Assembly (NCBI GenBank): GCA_046351215.1
Contig: JAXLYX010000020.1
Span: forward strand, 42,697-106,696
Length of the DNA stretch: 64,000 bases
Source of the DNA: JAXLYX01 sp046351215
GTDB lineage: Bacteria > Myxococcota_A > Polyangia > Polyangiales > Houyiibacteriaceae
Reading direction: 5' to 3'
Each line of letters opens with the position of its first letter. Position 1 is the stretch's first letter. Of this stretch, positions 51,107 through 61,464 are shown in pieces. The position numbers were made by a program, and so were the translations under genes. Below the pieces are notes generated by a model. It was not told where the DNA came from and did no database searches. It saw nothing but the letters and a program-made list of their open reading frames with translations.

Positions 51107-51112
51107 TAGGAT
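51107..51112 (+). promoter_or_regulatory. -10 box of a leaderless gene
   Basis: TAGGAT, 7 bases before the ATG at 51120. An in-frame ATG at 51111 lies within the box and is therefore unlikely to be in the transcript. No good -35 seen. Confidence 0.4.
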
Positions 51113-51119
51113 GCCGCCG

Positions 51120-52451
<1,332 letters not shown>

Positions 52452-52469
52452 CGCGCGTCCGGCGCCGTC

Positions 52470-53150
52470 TCAGGGCACGAGCACGATCTCGCGCATGTGC
52501 GCGATGTCGATCGTGTCGAAGTCGATGAAGTTGCGGACGTCGGTCGCGATGCGCTGCACGTTCTCGGGCTTGCCTCCGTAGAAGCGCTGCGTGTCGGTCA
52601 CGTCCTCGAGCGTACGGAAGGAGAGCTCGACGATGCCCTCGTAGCTCGGCGCCCCCTCCGTCAACGGATCGGTGACGACGTTGCGCACGTAGCGGAAGAG
52701 CGGATGCACCTCGAGCGCGAGGGGCGTGTGCGTCCCGTGCCAGTACGAGACGAACTCCTCGTACGTCATGCCCTTCCGGCGCGAGAAGAAGGTGACCTGC
52801 TTGAGGCCCGGCGAGGGCTCGCCCGGCTTCCACGTGCGCTCGTAGTCGAGGGGGATCGCCTCCTGCACGCGGTAGAGCGCCGAGGCACGCCCCGAGGGAT
52901 CGAAGGCGGCGCGCACGCGATCCGCCGCGGAGCGCGACGCGACGCGCATCGAGACGAGCGCCCCGATCCGCGAGCGGTCGACACGGACGCGCGAGATCGG
53001 CGACCTCGGTCCGTCGACGACGTTCAGCACGAGCGACTCCGGCCCGCACGCGAGCGCGGCCTTCGTCGGCTCGCCGAGCAGCGTGTCTCGGAACGACTCG
53101 ATCGTGACGTCGGAAGGACGCCACGACACCAGCATGTATTTCTCGCTCAC
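52470..53150 (-). CDS. EthD-domain protein
   Basis: 226 residues. The second half carries the EthD pattern KQVTFFSRRKGMTYEEFVSYWHGTHTPLALEVHPLFRYVRNVV, a dimeric alpha/beta barrel fold; the first half may be a second, degenerate copy of the fold (SEKYMLVSWRPSDVTIESFRDTLLGE). EthD-like proteins are found beside oxidoreductases and degradative genes, with unclear chemistry. GTG at 53150 (GAGGTG 3-4 bases before) is preferred over GTG at 53156. Convergent with the kinase, 18 bases apart. Confidence 0.74.
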   Translation of the reverse strand: MSEKYMLVSWRPSDVTIESFRDTLLGEPTKAALACGPESLVLNVVDGPRSPISRVRVDRSRIGALVSMRVASRSAADRVRAAFDPSGRASALYRVQEAIPLDYERTWKPGEPSPGLKQVTFFSRRKGMTYEEFVSYWHGTHTPLALEVHPLFRYVRNVVTDPLTEGAPSYEGIVELSFRTLEDVTDTQRFYGGKPENVQRIATDVRNFIDFDTIDIAHMREIVLVP

Positions 53151-53187
53151 CGGCACCTCGCGGGCAGGTGGGCACTCTAGTCCAGCG

Positions 53188-55935
53188 TCAGGGCCGGAGA
53201 TAGATCGGGTTCGACACGCCGAACGACTTGATGCCGCTGCGCATCACCGGCGCGAGGCTGTCGTCCGCGTCGCCGTAGGCGGCGACGACGACGTAGCTGT
53301 TCGGACCGGCGGCCGGCAGCGGCACGTCGAGCGTGCAGCGGACCGCGCCCACGGCCGTACAGTGGTCCGCCACCGCGAGGGTCGAGGGAGGCGTGCCCGA
53401 CATGCCGGGCGGATCGAGCGGATTGTAGGACTGCCCGTCGAGGACGATCTCGATGCGGTCCACGTCGACCCAGCTCGGCGCCCGGAGGACGAGGTGCAGG
53501 GTGCCGCCGGCCGAGAGGCCCGTCACGGTGCTGCCCGGCCCCTGGCCGCTGACGGTCGACTCGACCCAGATGCCGCCGTTCACCGCGGCGCGTCCCGCCA
53601 TCGTCACGTCGCGGACCAGGTCCTGGTACGCACGGCGCGGCCCGGCGCCCGCCGGGAAGGGCGTGGCGCCCATGCCCGTGAAGTCGAGGCAGGTACGCGG
53701 GTAGCCGATCGGATCCCACGCGATCGCGTGCGTGTCCGACGAGCCGACCGCGACCATGCGCGTGCCGTGGTTCAGGAACGAGAGGAAATCGCGGACGGTG
53801 CCGTTGCGGTTCGCCGTCCAGCCGCTCCCGTTGAAGACCTCGATCCCGTCGAAGTCGGACGACCAACGGCTCGGGTACGCGACCATGCCGGTCACGGGGT
53901 CGTATCCCGCGAACGTGAAGAAGTTCGTGCCGCCGCGCGGGTGGTTCACGATCAGCATCGGGTCTTCGGGCCGCGCGCGGATGCTGGCGAAGAGCTCGGC
54001 GGGCGTGAGCTCCCGCACCTCGATGCCCGGATTCGTCGCCGTCGGATACTCCTGCCAGAGCGGCGTGCCGCCGTTCGGACGCGTCGGGTCGTAGTCGAGC
54101 GGGAACACGCCGAAGTGGCCGTAGCGCTCCATCGTCGAGAGCTCCGTCGACGAGATGCCGACCGCGAGGTCGCCGGCGCCGAGGTCGTCCGCGATCACGT
54201 GATCCCACGGATCCACGAACTCGTGCTCGGAGCGGACGGGGAGCTCGAGGCCCTCGGCGATGGCCGCGCGGAGCTTCTTCTCGGTGTCGTCCGGCGCGTC
54301 GTTCGAGCGACGCGAGTGGATGTGGTAGTCGGCGCAGTAGACGTCGGGCGTGCTCACGACCTGCGTCAGCGAGGGCGCGAAATTCGCGCTCGTCGTGGTC
54401 CCGTCGAGCGTGAAGTCTTGCGAGGCGACCTCGTAGCGGAAGCCGCGGGAGGCGACGACCCTCCAATCGCCCTGCGGGACGGGGATGTCCACGCTCTCGC
54501 CCGGGAGCAGGTAGCGGACGTCGAGGCGGCCCGGCGCGACCCCTTCCTCGCCCCAGCGGCCCGGCACGCCCGGCACCGAGGTCGCGTTGCGCGGGAAGAT
54601 CTGGATCTTCGCCGGGATCGGATTGCCGCCCGAATCCTTCGGCGCGGCCACGTGGAGCACGCCGCGGGCCGCGAGCCCGAGGTCCTGCGTCGCGGTCGTC
54701 GCCGGGACGTTCACCGGTCCGACGAGCGCCTCGCCGCGCCGGTAGGCGTAGACGTCGACCGCGACGCCGTCGGGGACGTGGATCGTGTACCGGCCGTCGG
54801 CGTCCGTGCGGACGCGCGTGAGGTAGTGGGAGTGATCGTCCGCGCGGACCGCATGCACCCGGACGCCGGGCTGCGGCGTGCCGCCGGCGTCGCGCACGAC
54901 GCCCGTGATCGCACGCTGGGCGTCGCCACGCTCCGCGGCGACGGCCGCGAGGAGGCCGTCGAGATCGGGTCCGCCGATGGTGATGCGTCCGTGCTCGCGC
55001 ACGGTCTCGCCCTGCTCGCAGCCCTTGATCTCGCTCGGCGGGCCGAACGAGCCGACGAAGCCGGACGCCGAGATCAGCGTCGTGAGCTGCTCGCCGGTCG
55101 GGATCGAGTACGCGTAGCCGACGTTGTTCGAGTCGTCGACGAACGCCCAGAAATCGAGGGGATTCTGCTGATCGTCGCCGAAGCCCGTGCCATCCGGTTG
55201 GAAGGCCTTGAGGCGGTAGTCGAACATGAAGGCATGGAGGCTCTTCGTGTCGCTGACGGGATCGGGGCGCACGTTCCGGAAGCGGACGCGGATGTCGACG
55301 TGCGAGGAGCCGGGCGCGAGGATGTAGTCGATCGCGCCGCGCGTTCCGTCGCGGTAGTCGCTGTTGAAGATGATGTTCACGAGGCCGTAGAAGAACGGCA
55401 GCGGCGCGAGCCTTCCCTCGGCACGCACGATCGCGGGGCCTCCGTCCGAGCCGTCGGCGAGGACGCCGACGTGCTCGGTCACCACGGCGTACTCGCCCGC
55501 GGGTGTGAGCAGGAGCTCGCCGAAGTCGCCGACGTCGACGAGCTGACCGTTCCTCACGTGCGCGATGCCGACCGGCCGACCGCCCCAGGGATCGTAGAGG
55601 TCCGAGTCGTCGACGTCCTCGATCACGATCGCGACCTTCTCGTTCGCGAGGACGAAGTCACCGCCCTCCCAGACCTGGAGGTTCGAGGTGAACGCGGGGA
55701 GCTGGCTCGCCATGACCCGCCCGGCGCGCGCCTGCCCGGGCTGCACGCCGAGGGGATCCGCGTGGCCGGCGCCGCCCACGTCGAAGGCGGGTGCCTGGAC
55801 GGCCGTGTCGGTCGAGCACTGGGAGAGGGGCTGGCCGGCATCGCCGACGCCGCTGGGCGTCCTGGCGTCGTTGCCATGGCAGGCGGTCATCAGGGAAAGG
55901 ATCGGGAGGAGGAGGGCCCGACGGACGGCGTACAT
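53188..55935 (-). CDS. Large lipoprotein with carboxypeptidase-regulatory-like and PHP metal-hydrolase (CehA/McbA) domains
   Basis: 915 residues. Signal peptide ending in LSLMTAC (Cys19), a probable lipoprotein. Residues about 330-430 include ITGVVRDAGGTPQPGVRVHAVRADDHSHYLTRVRTDADGRYTIHVPDG, a carboxypeptidase-regulatory-like beta sandwich. The PHP-type hydrolase part follows (about 550-800): DYHIHSRRSNDAPDD (H-x-H metal motif), SEHEFVDPWD, LIVNHPRGG, VGSSDTHA. Such CehA/McbA-like enzymes are metal-dependent phosphoesterases or ester/carbamate hydrolases; the substrate is unknown. TAGTGT lies 7 bases before the ATG, with TTGGGA 17 bases further upstream. Confidence 0.78.
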   Translation of the reverse strand: MYAVRRALLLPILSLMTACHGNDARTPSGVGDAGQPLSQCSTDTAVQAPAFDVGGAGHADPLGVQPGQARAGRVMASQLPAFTSNLQVWEGGDFVLANEKVAIVIEDVDDSDLYDPWGGRPVGIAHVRNGQLVDVGDFGELLLTPAGEYAVVTEHVGVLADGSDGGPAIVRAEGRLAPLPFFYGLVNIIFNSDYRDGTRGAIDYILAPGSSHVDIRVRFRNVRPDPVSDTKSLHAFMFDYRLKAFQPDGTGFGDDQQNPLDFWAFVDDSNNVGYAYSIPTGEQLTTLISASGFVGSFGPPSEIKGCEQGETVREHGRITIGGPDLDGLLAAVAAERGDAQRAITGVVRDAGGTPQPGVRVHAVRADDHSHYLTRVRTDADGRYTIHVPDGVAVDVYAYRRGEALVGPVNVPATTATQDLGLAARGVLHVAAPKDSGGNPIPAKIQIFPRNATSVPGVPGRWGEEGVAPGRLDVRYLLPGESVDIPVPQGDWRVVASRGFRYEVASQDFTLDGTTTSANFAPSLTQVVSTPDVYCADYHIHSRRSNDAPDDTEKKLRAAIAEGLELPVRSEHEFVDPWDHVIADDLGAGDLAVGISSTELSTMERYGHFGVFPLDYDPTRPNGGTPLWQEYPTATNPGIEVRELTPAELFASIRARPEDPMLIVNHPRGGTNFFTFAGYDPVTGMVAYPSRWSSDFDGIEVFNGSGWTANRNGTVRDFLSFLNHGTRMVAVGSSDTHAIAWDPIGYPRTCLDFTGMGATPFPAGAGPRRAYQDLVRDVTMAGRAAVNGGIWVESTVSGQGPGSTVTGLSAGGTLHLVLRAPSWVDVDRIEIVLDGQSYNPLDPPGMSGTPPSTLAVADHCTAVGAVRCTLDVPLPAAGPNSYVVVAAYGDADDSLAPVMRSGIKSFGVSNPIYLRP

Positions 55936-55942
55936 AAGCTGC

Positions 55943-55971
55943 ACACTACCACATCCGTTCCAATCTCCCAA
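55943..55971 (-). promoter_or_regulatory. Promoter of the PHP lipoprotein (leaderless type)
   Basis: TTGGGA (55966-55971, 4 of 6), 17-base spacer, TAGTGT (55943-55948), then 7 bases to the ATG at 55935. Confidence 0.42.
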
Positions 55972-56034
55972 TCCCCCCCATCCGGGTGATGTCGGGCCCT
56001 CGAAACCGTGACCGAGGCGACCAGCGCGGCGTGA

Positions 56035-56040
56035 TACCGT
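56035..56040 (+). promoter_or_regulatory. -10 box of a leaderless gene
   Basis: TACCGT, 7 bases before the ATG at 56048. Confidence 0.32.
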
Positions 56041-56047
56041 CGTCGAC

Positions 56048-57592
56048 ATGACGCGGAGCCGGATGGCCGTCGCCTGCCTCTTCGTCCTCGTGGCCGGCTG
56101 TGCACGGGCATGCGGAGCGGAGCGCAGCGGGCCTCGTCCTGCCGCCCCTCCCCCTCGACCGGACGTCCAGGCCGTGCTCTCGCGGCATCGTGTCGCCTGG
56201 GACGAGACCGCGCGTCGCGAGGCGATCGACGAGGGGAAGGCCGTCCTCGTCTCGCTCGACTGCAACCGCTGCCATGCGATCGACGACGTCGAGCCGGCGT
56301 CGCGTCCGAACCACTGCACGAGCTGCCACCACTTCCTCACGCATCTCGTGCCGGGCGGCCGCCACTTCCGGCAGCTCTCGGAGCGCTACGGCCAGGCCGT
56401 GATCGAGCGCTACCAGAGGAACATCGAGCACTACCTCGAGGTCCCCGACCTCACGCGCATCGGCGAGCGCCTGCGCCCCGAGTGGCTCGCACGCTTCGCC
56501 ACCGATCCGGAGGACCTCCGTCCCGCGATGGACGAGTCGATGGTGCGGATCGCGGCCGGTCCGAAGGAGCGGATGGCGATCGCCCGCTACTTCGCGGCGG
56601 TCGCGCGCATGCCGGATCCCGCGGTGGATCCGGATCCGCCGGAGCTCGGCCCTCGTCCCTCCCCTGCGCGCATCGCCGAGGGCGAGCGTCTCTTCCGCCG
56701 CCACGGATGTCCCACCTGCCACACGCTCGGGAACGTGCCGACCGGACGCACCGCGGACGCACTGCGCGCGAGCGGCACGCCCGCACGGCTCGCACCGAAC
56801 CTCCGCTTCTCGCGCGAGCGCATGCACCGCGACGTGCTCGTGGCCTTCATCCGTGCGCCGCAAGCGTTCCTGCCCACGACGCACATGCCGGATCTCGGCC
56901 TCTCGCCGGGCGACGCCGAGCGGATCGCCGACTTCGTCCTCTTCGCGGAGCCTCGTCTCTCGCCGACGCCTCCCGAGCCTCCGCTCGATCCGCCTCCCGC
57001 GGTCGATCGGCCGGTCTCCTGGGAGGAGGTGAAGGAGCGCGTCCTCGGGAAGGTCTGCGTGCACTGCCACATGAACGACCACGAGCGCGATCGTGGGCCC
57101 GGCAACATCGGCGGCTTCGGCTTCCCCGGCGAGCACCTGCGCATGCGCACGTACGAGATGCTCGTCGCGGGCGCAGGCCACGGAGAGCATGCCTTCAGCG
57201 TGCTCGAGCCGCGCCCGGGCTCGAAGACGCCGCGGATCCTCGAGCAGATGATGTGGCGGCGGCGCGAGCACCTGCGCGATCGGATCGCGCCCTTCGCCGA
57301 CCACGTCCGCCCCGCGTATCTCGAGGGCGAGCCGGGCATGCCGATGGGCCTGCCGGCGATGACGGACGAGGAGATGGGGATCCTCCGTGCGTGGATCGAG
57401 CAGGGCTGCCCGGGTCCGACGCGCGTGACGGGGATGCCGGGCATCACGGACGGATACCTCGTGCCGGACGGGCCCATCGGCGTGAACCACGGCTGCGGTC
57501 GACGCGATCCGTCCGAAGAGCGTCCCGCGTGGTCGACGGCGCCTCCTCCACCCTGGGCGCGCGAAACGGCGCCGCGCGATGGCGGGCACTGA
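56048..57592 (+). CDS. Lipoprotein with four c-type heme motifs
   Basis: 514 residues. Signal sequence with lipobox LVAGC (Cys18). Four C-x2-C-H heme sites: CNRCH 72-76, CTSCH 90-94, CPTCH 221-225 and CVHCH 337-341, so it is a multi-heme cytochrome c of the periplasm or outer face. Methionines and histidines near the sites could be axial ligands. The electron partner is unknown. Its last 14 bases overlap the start of the transporter gene, so the two are probably coupled. Confidence 0.84.
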   Translation: MTRSRMAVACLFVLVAGCARACGAERSGPRPAAPPPRPDVQAVLSRHRVAWDETARREAIDEGKAVLVSLDCNRCHAIDDVEPASRPNHCTSCHHFLTHLVPGGRHFRQLSERYGQAVIERYQRNIEHYLEVPDLTRIGERLRPEWLARFATDPEDLRPAMDESMVRIAAGPKERMAIARYFAAVARMPDPAVDPDPPELGPRPSPARIAEGERLFRRHGCPTCHTLGNVPTGRTADALRASGTPARLAPNLRFSRERMHRDVLVAFIRAPQAFLPTTHMPDLGLSPGDAERIADFVLFAEPRLSPTPPEPPLDPPPAVDRPVSWEEVKERVLGKVCVHCHMNDHERDRGPGNIGGFGFPGEHLRMRTYEMLVAGAGHGEHAFSVLEPRPGSKTPRILEQMMWRRREHLRDRIAPFADHVRPAYLEGEPGMPMGLPAMTDEEMGILRAWIEQGCPGPTRVTGMPGITDGYLVPDGPIGVNHGCGRRDPSEERPAWSTAPPPPWARETAPRDGGH

Positions 57593-60500
57593 GACGAAGG
57601 AGCGCGTCCCCGCCGGATCGGGCGGAGGGTGGCTCGCGGGGCTCGTCGCCCGACGCGCCGAGCTCGCGCCGGAGGAAGCGCGTCGCGCGGTCGTCGCGCT
57701 CGGAGTCGTGTTCGCGGCTTCGCTCGCGCTCGCGACGATGAAGGCGGCCCAGAGCGGCGTGTTCCTCGCCTCCTGCGATCGCGGGCTCATCCCGTGGGCC
57801 TTCGCCGCCTCGGCGGCGACGCTCGCCCTCGCGAGCTCCGCCGTCGTCGCGCTCGCCCCCCGAATGCCCGGGGCACGCCTCACGAGGCGATGCCTCGAGG
57901 TCTCCTCCCTCGTCCTGCTCGCGCTCTTCGGCGCGGTCGAAGCGCACGTTCCCTACGCCGCCTTCGTGCTCTACGTGGCGATCGAAGCGCTCTCGGGGGT
58001 CCTCGTGGTGCAGGTCTGGGCGGTGGTCGGTGCGGCGGCCGACGTCCGCACGGGCAAGCGCCTCCTGCCGCTCGCCGGCCTCGCGTCGGGGCTCGGTTGG
58101 TCCGCGATGGGCGCGCTCCTTCCTCCCCTCGCACGCGCGACCTCGGCCGAGGCCCTCGTCGTGCTCGCGGCGCTCCTCCTCGGGGGCGCGGCGTGGCTCG
58201 CGGGCGAGGCCGCTCGAAACGAGCCGCCTCGGGCGGTACGGGCGACGCAGGGCCTCGGCGCGAGCTTCCGCGAGGGCTTCGTCTTCGTGGCGACGGATCC
58301 CCTGCTGCGTCTGCTCGCCGCGCTCGCCGTGCTCGGCCTCGTGCTCGAGCAGCTCATGGACTACGCGCTCCTCGTCGCGGCCCGCGAGACGCTCGGCGAC
58401 GCGGAGTCGATCGCGAGCTTCTTCGCGGCCTACTACGGCGCGACGAGCGTGGTCGGGATGGCGATGCTCGGGACGGCGGCCGCCCGCCTGCTCGGCAGGC
58501 TCGGGGCGACGCGCTCCCTGGCGCTCCTCCCGGCCTCGGTCACCGTGCTGTCGCTGGCCGCCGCGCTCCTCCCGGGCCTCGCGAGCATCACGCTCTTCCG
58601 CGGCGTCGCACGCGTGCTCAAACAATCGGTCTGGTCCTCGTCGGTCGAGCAGCTCCAGAGCCCCCTCCCGCCCGTCCGACGGACGCAGGCGCGGCAGGCG
58701 ACCCGCGGCGTGATCGCCCCGCTCGGCTACGGGCTCGCGGCGCTCGCGCTCGCCGCGGTGCCCGAGCACGCGGGGCTCGCCTTCCTCCCGCTCGCGACCT
58801 CCGCCGTGGCGGCGCTCACGACCTTCGTCGTCGTGCGGCGCGTCGGTCCGCCCTACCTCGCGGCCCTCACCGCGGCGATCGACCAGCGCCGGCTCCTGCT
58901 CGGCGCCGGACGCGTCCGTGCGTCCTCGACGCTCGATGCGGACGCCTGCGCGTTGCTCGAGCGCATCGTGGTCTCGGGCGACGAGGAGAGGGCGACGACC
59001 GCGGCGACGGTGCTCGGCGCGAGCGCGAGCCCGGGCGCCTGGTCCGGATTGCTCGCCGCGCTCGATCATCCCTCGCCGCACGTCCGCACGGCGGCGGTGG
59101 AGGGGCTCGACCGCCTGGATCGCGAGGCGTCGGCGAACGCCCTCGCGCGCACGGCCACCTCGGACCCCGCGTCCGACGTGCGCCGCGCGGCGCTCGACCG
59201 CCTCGAGGCGCGCTCGGAGGTCCCTTCGGACGTGCTCGATCGGCTCGCGGCCTGCCCCGCGGGCGATCCCCTGAGCGCGGAGATCGCGGTGGTGATCGCG
59301 CGCGCGGCGCTGCACGGAGAGGCGCGTGGACGAGCGCTCGCCCCCGCGATCGCGAGCCCCGATCCCCACGTGGCGCTCCGCGCGCTCGATGCCCTCGACG
59401 AGGAGAGCGCGTGCGCCCCTGGCGTCGCGAGCGCCGTGGCGATGCGGCTCGCCGACGCCGCCCCCGCGCTCCGCATCGCCGCCGCCGAGGCGGTCGTGCG
59501 CGCGGCCATGCTCCCGCTGATCCCGGACGTCGTCCTGCTCCTGCGCGACCCACGCGTGGCCCCGGAGGTCGCGCGCGTCCTCGCCTTCCTCTCTCCGCCG
59601 TCGCCCGGCCCCTCCCGGAGCGAGCCCCTCTCGCCGATGCCCTCGAGCCTCACCCGGCTCGCGAGCCGCATCGCGAAGGGCGGGGGCGCCCCTGCCATCG
59701 ACGCGATGGTGCGCAGCCTGATCGCGCATCCGGACCGCGGGATCCGGCGTCAGGCGGTGAAGGCCCTGACCGAGGCGATCTCCCACGGCCTCCGTCCGCC
59801 GTTCACCGCGAGCGAGGTCCGCGAGCAGCTCGCACGGGAAGCGGGCACGGCCCATCGACTCGCCGCGGCCAGGCTCGCGCTCGAGACGGAGGGCGCGCGC
59901 GTCTCGCTCGGCCCGGACGACGACGGCGCCTTCCTCGCCCACGAGCTCGAGCTCGCCTACGCGCGGAGCCAACGCGACGTGCTGCGCGCCCTCGGTCTGC
60001 TCGGCACGACCGGGCTCGTGCGGGCGATCGAGGCCGGACGCCGGCTGCCCGACGCGAGCCGCGACGCGCAGATCGCCGAGCTCCTCGAGCATGCGCTCCC
60101 GACGGAGCTCGCCCCTCTCGTCGTCCCGCTCTTCGATCGCATCTCGCTCGCGAGCCGCGTCGAACGGGGGCGGGAGGCCGGCCTGCTCCCGGCCGAGCTC
60201 CGCGACGCGTTCCGATCCATCGCGGCGATCGACGACGCGTCGCTCCGCGGCATCGCGCTCGCCATCGATCGGTCCCGGTTCACGACGACCGGAGGCATCG
60301 TACGGGCGGAGGACGAGGCGGCGGCGCGGCTCGCGCCCCTCGCGCGCGCGCTCCGGCAAGTCCCGTCCCTCCACGACCTGCCGGCCGAGGATCTCTTCCA
60401 CCTCGCGGCGGCGAGCGAGGTCCGGCAGGTGGCGGCCGGCGAGCGCCTCGCCGGCCGGGAGGAGCCGCCGGGCGCCTTCTTCGTCTTCCTCGAGGGGCGT

Positions 60501-60722
60501 GCGCTCGTGGGCACGGAACCGACGGGGGCGGCGGTGCAGGCCGAGCTCGAGGTCCTCGCGAAGGGAACCCTCGGGGCGGACCTCGCCTCGGCGGACCCCG
60601 GCCGGGTGTTGGTGGTCCCGGCTCCTGCCCTCGACGACCTCCTCGCGCGGAGCCCGGAAGCGACGAGGGCCCTGCTCGGAAGCCTCGCGGGCCGTCTCCG
60701 GAGCGCGGCGTCCAGGGCATGA
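57579..60722 (+). CDS. Nucleotide-transporter-like/MFS membrane domain fused to HEAT repeats and a cyclic-nucleotide-binding domain
   Basis: 1047 residues. The first about 425 residues hold roughly twelve membrane segments of NTT/MFS type (VVALGVVFAASLALATMKAAQSG, VLEQLMDYALLVAARETLG, FRGVARVLKQSVWSSSVEQLQSPLPP). Residues about 440-870 are helical repeats with HEAT/armadillo spacing (VVSGDEERATTAATVLGASAS, HPSPHVRTAAVEGLDRLDREA, DPHVALRALDALDEESA). The last about 150 residues match a cNMP-binding fold (LFHLAAASEVRQVAAGERLAGREEPPGAFFVFLEGRALVG). The combination implies a transport or sensor protein controlled by a bound nucleotide. Starts inside the cytochrome gene. Confidence 0.77.
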   Translation: MAGTETKERVPAGSGGGWLAGLVARRAELAPEEARRAVVALGVVFAASLALATMKAAQSGVFLASCDRGLIPWAFAASAATLALASSAVVALAPRMPGARLTRRCLEVSSLVLLALFGAVEAHVPYAAFVLYVAIEALSGVLVVQVWAVVGAAADVRTGKRLLPLAGLASGLGWSAMGALLPPLARATSAEALVVLAALLLGGAAWLAGEAARNEPPRAVRATQGLGASFREGFVFVATDPLLRLLAALAVLGLVLEQLMDYALLVAARETLGDAESIASFFAAYYGATSVVGMAMLGTAAARLLGRLGATRSLALLPASVTVLSLAAALLPGLASITLFRGVARVLKQSVWSSSVEQLQSPLPPVRRTQARQATRGVIAPLGYGLAALALAAVPEHAGLAFLPLATSAVAALTTFVVVRRVGPPYLAALTAAIDQRRLLLGAGRVRASSTLDADACALLERIVVSGDEERATTAATVLGASASPGAWSGLLAALDHPSPHVRTAAVEGLDRLDREASANALARTATSDPASDVRRAALDRLEARSEVPSDVLDRLAACPAGDPLSAEIAVVIARAALHGEARGRALAPAIASPDPHVALRALDALDEESACAPGVASAVAMRLADAAPALRIAAAEAVVRAAMLPLIPDVVLLLRDPRVAPEVARVLAFLSPPSPGPSRSEPLSPMPSSLTRLASRIAKGGGAPAIDAMVRSLIAHPDRGIRRQAVKALTEAISHGLRPPFTASEVREQLAREAGTAHRLAAARLALETEGARVSLGPDDDGAFLAHELELAYARSQRDVLRALGLLGTTGLVRAIEAGRRLPDASRDAQIAELLEHALPTELAPLVVPLFDRISLASRVERGREAGLLPAELRDAFRSIAAIDDASLRGIALAIDRSRFTTTGGIVRAEDEAAARLAPLARALRQVPSLHDLPAEDLFHLAAASEVRQVAAGERLAGREEPPGAFFVFLEGRALVGTEPTGAAVQAELEVLAKGTLGADLASADPGRVLVVPAPALDDLLARSPEATRALLGSLAGRLRSAASRA

Positions 60723-60777
60723 TCGGGCCCGCGGCGCCGTTTCGTGACGTAGAAGACATGCAATTTCGCGAGAGGTC

Positions 60778-60786
60778 TGCTATGCG
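60778..60786 (+). promoter_or_regulatory. Extended -10 element of a nearly leaderless gene
   Basis: TGC then TATGCG (60781-60786), 8 bases before the ATG at 60795. Confidence 0.36.
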
Positions 60787-60794
60787 TCCCTGGA

Positions 60795-61445
60795 ATGGGG
60801 ATGCTCCGGGCACTCGTGATGGCGCTCCTGCTCGTCGGGGGGACCGCGGCAGGGGTCGTGGCCTCGGCGGGCTCGGCGAGCTCGGCCGCGCGGTCGGACT
60901 CGTCGGAGGCCCTGTCGGCCCAGGAGCGCTCGGCGCTCGTCGCCGGACGGCTGATCGTCCGCCCCCGGACGGAGCGGCGGGGCGATCTGCGCCTCCTCGG
61001 CGGCACGAGCTTCCAGGTCGTCAACCTGCCCCCGGACCGCGTGTTCCGGGCCCTCCAGGATCCGAACCACCTCTGGCGGATGCTCCCGTCGGCGCGGGAG
61101 AGTCGGATCGCGCGTGGGGGGCCGAACCCCGTCCTCTACGTGAGGCACGCCCTCGGCCCCGTCAGCGCGTCCTACTACCTCCGCGCGCGCTACCAGCCCC
61201 AGAGCACGACCGTCACCTTCCAGCTCGCCCCCGGCATGCCGAACGACGTCCGGGCCGGCTGGGGCTATCTCAAGGTCCGTCCCTTCCAGGGCGGTCGCAG
61301 CCTCCTCAGCTTCGGCGCGATGATCGATCTCGGCGACGGCCTCCTCGCGGACGCCGCCAAGCCGCGCATCCATCAATGGCTGCTGCGCATCCCGTCCACG
61401 ATGAAGCGCTATCTCGAGCGGCGCGCACGCGCCTCGCGTCCCTGA
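60795..61445 (+). CDS. Exported SRPBCC/START-like lipid-binding-fold protein
   Basis: 216 residues. Signal peptide about 1-25 (ALVMALLLVGGTAAGVVASAGS). The rest follows the SRPBCC plan: GGTSFQVVNLPPDRVFRALQDPNHLWRMLPSARESRIARGG, YVRHALGPVSASYYLRARY, GWGYLKVRPFQGGRSLLSFGAMIDLG. Such folds bind hydrophobic ligands; the ligand is unknown. A second ATG at 60801 is also possible. The promoter box at 60778 suggests its own transcription. Ends 19 bases before the quinone oxidoreductase. Confidence 0.68.
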   Translation: MGMLRALVMALLLVGGTAAGVVASAGSASSAARSDSSEALSAQERSALVAGRLIVRPRTERRGDLRLLGGTSFQVVNLPPDRVFRALQDPNHLWRMLPSARESRIARGGPNPVLYVRHALGPVSASYYLRARYQPQSTTVTFQLAPGMPNDVRAGWGYLKVRPFQGGRSLLSFGAMIDLGDGLLADAAKPRIHQWLLRIPSTMKRYLERRARASRP

Positions 61446-61464
61446 GGACGCGGAGGAGGTCGAG

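Noticed and set aside
51111..51119. ATG at 51111 as the start of the zinc-ribbon kinase
   Set aside because: It lies inside the TAGGAT -10 box, upstream of the expected transcript start.
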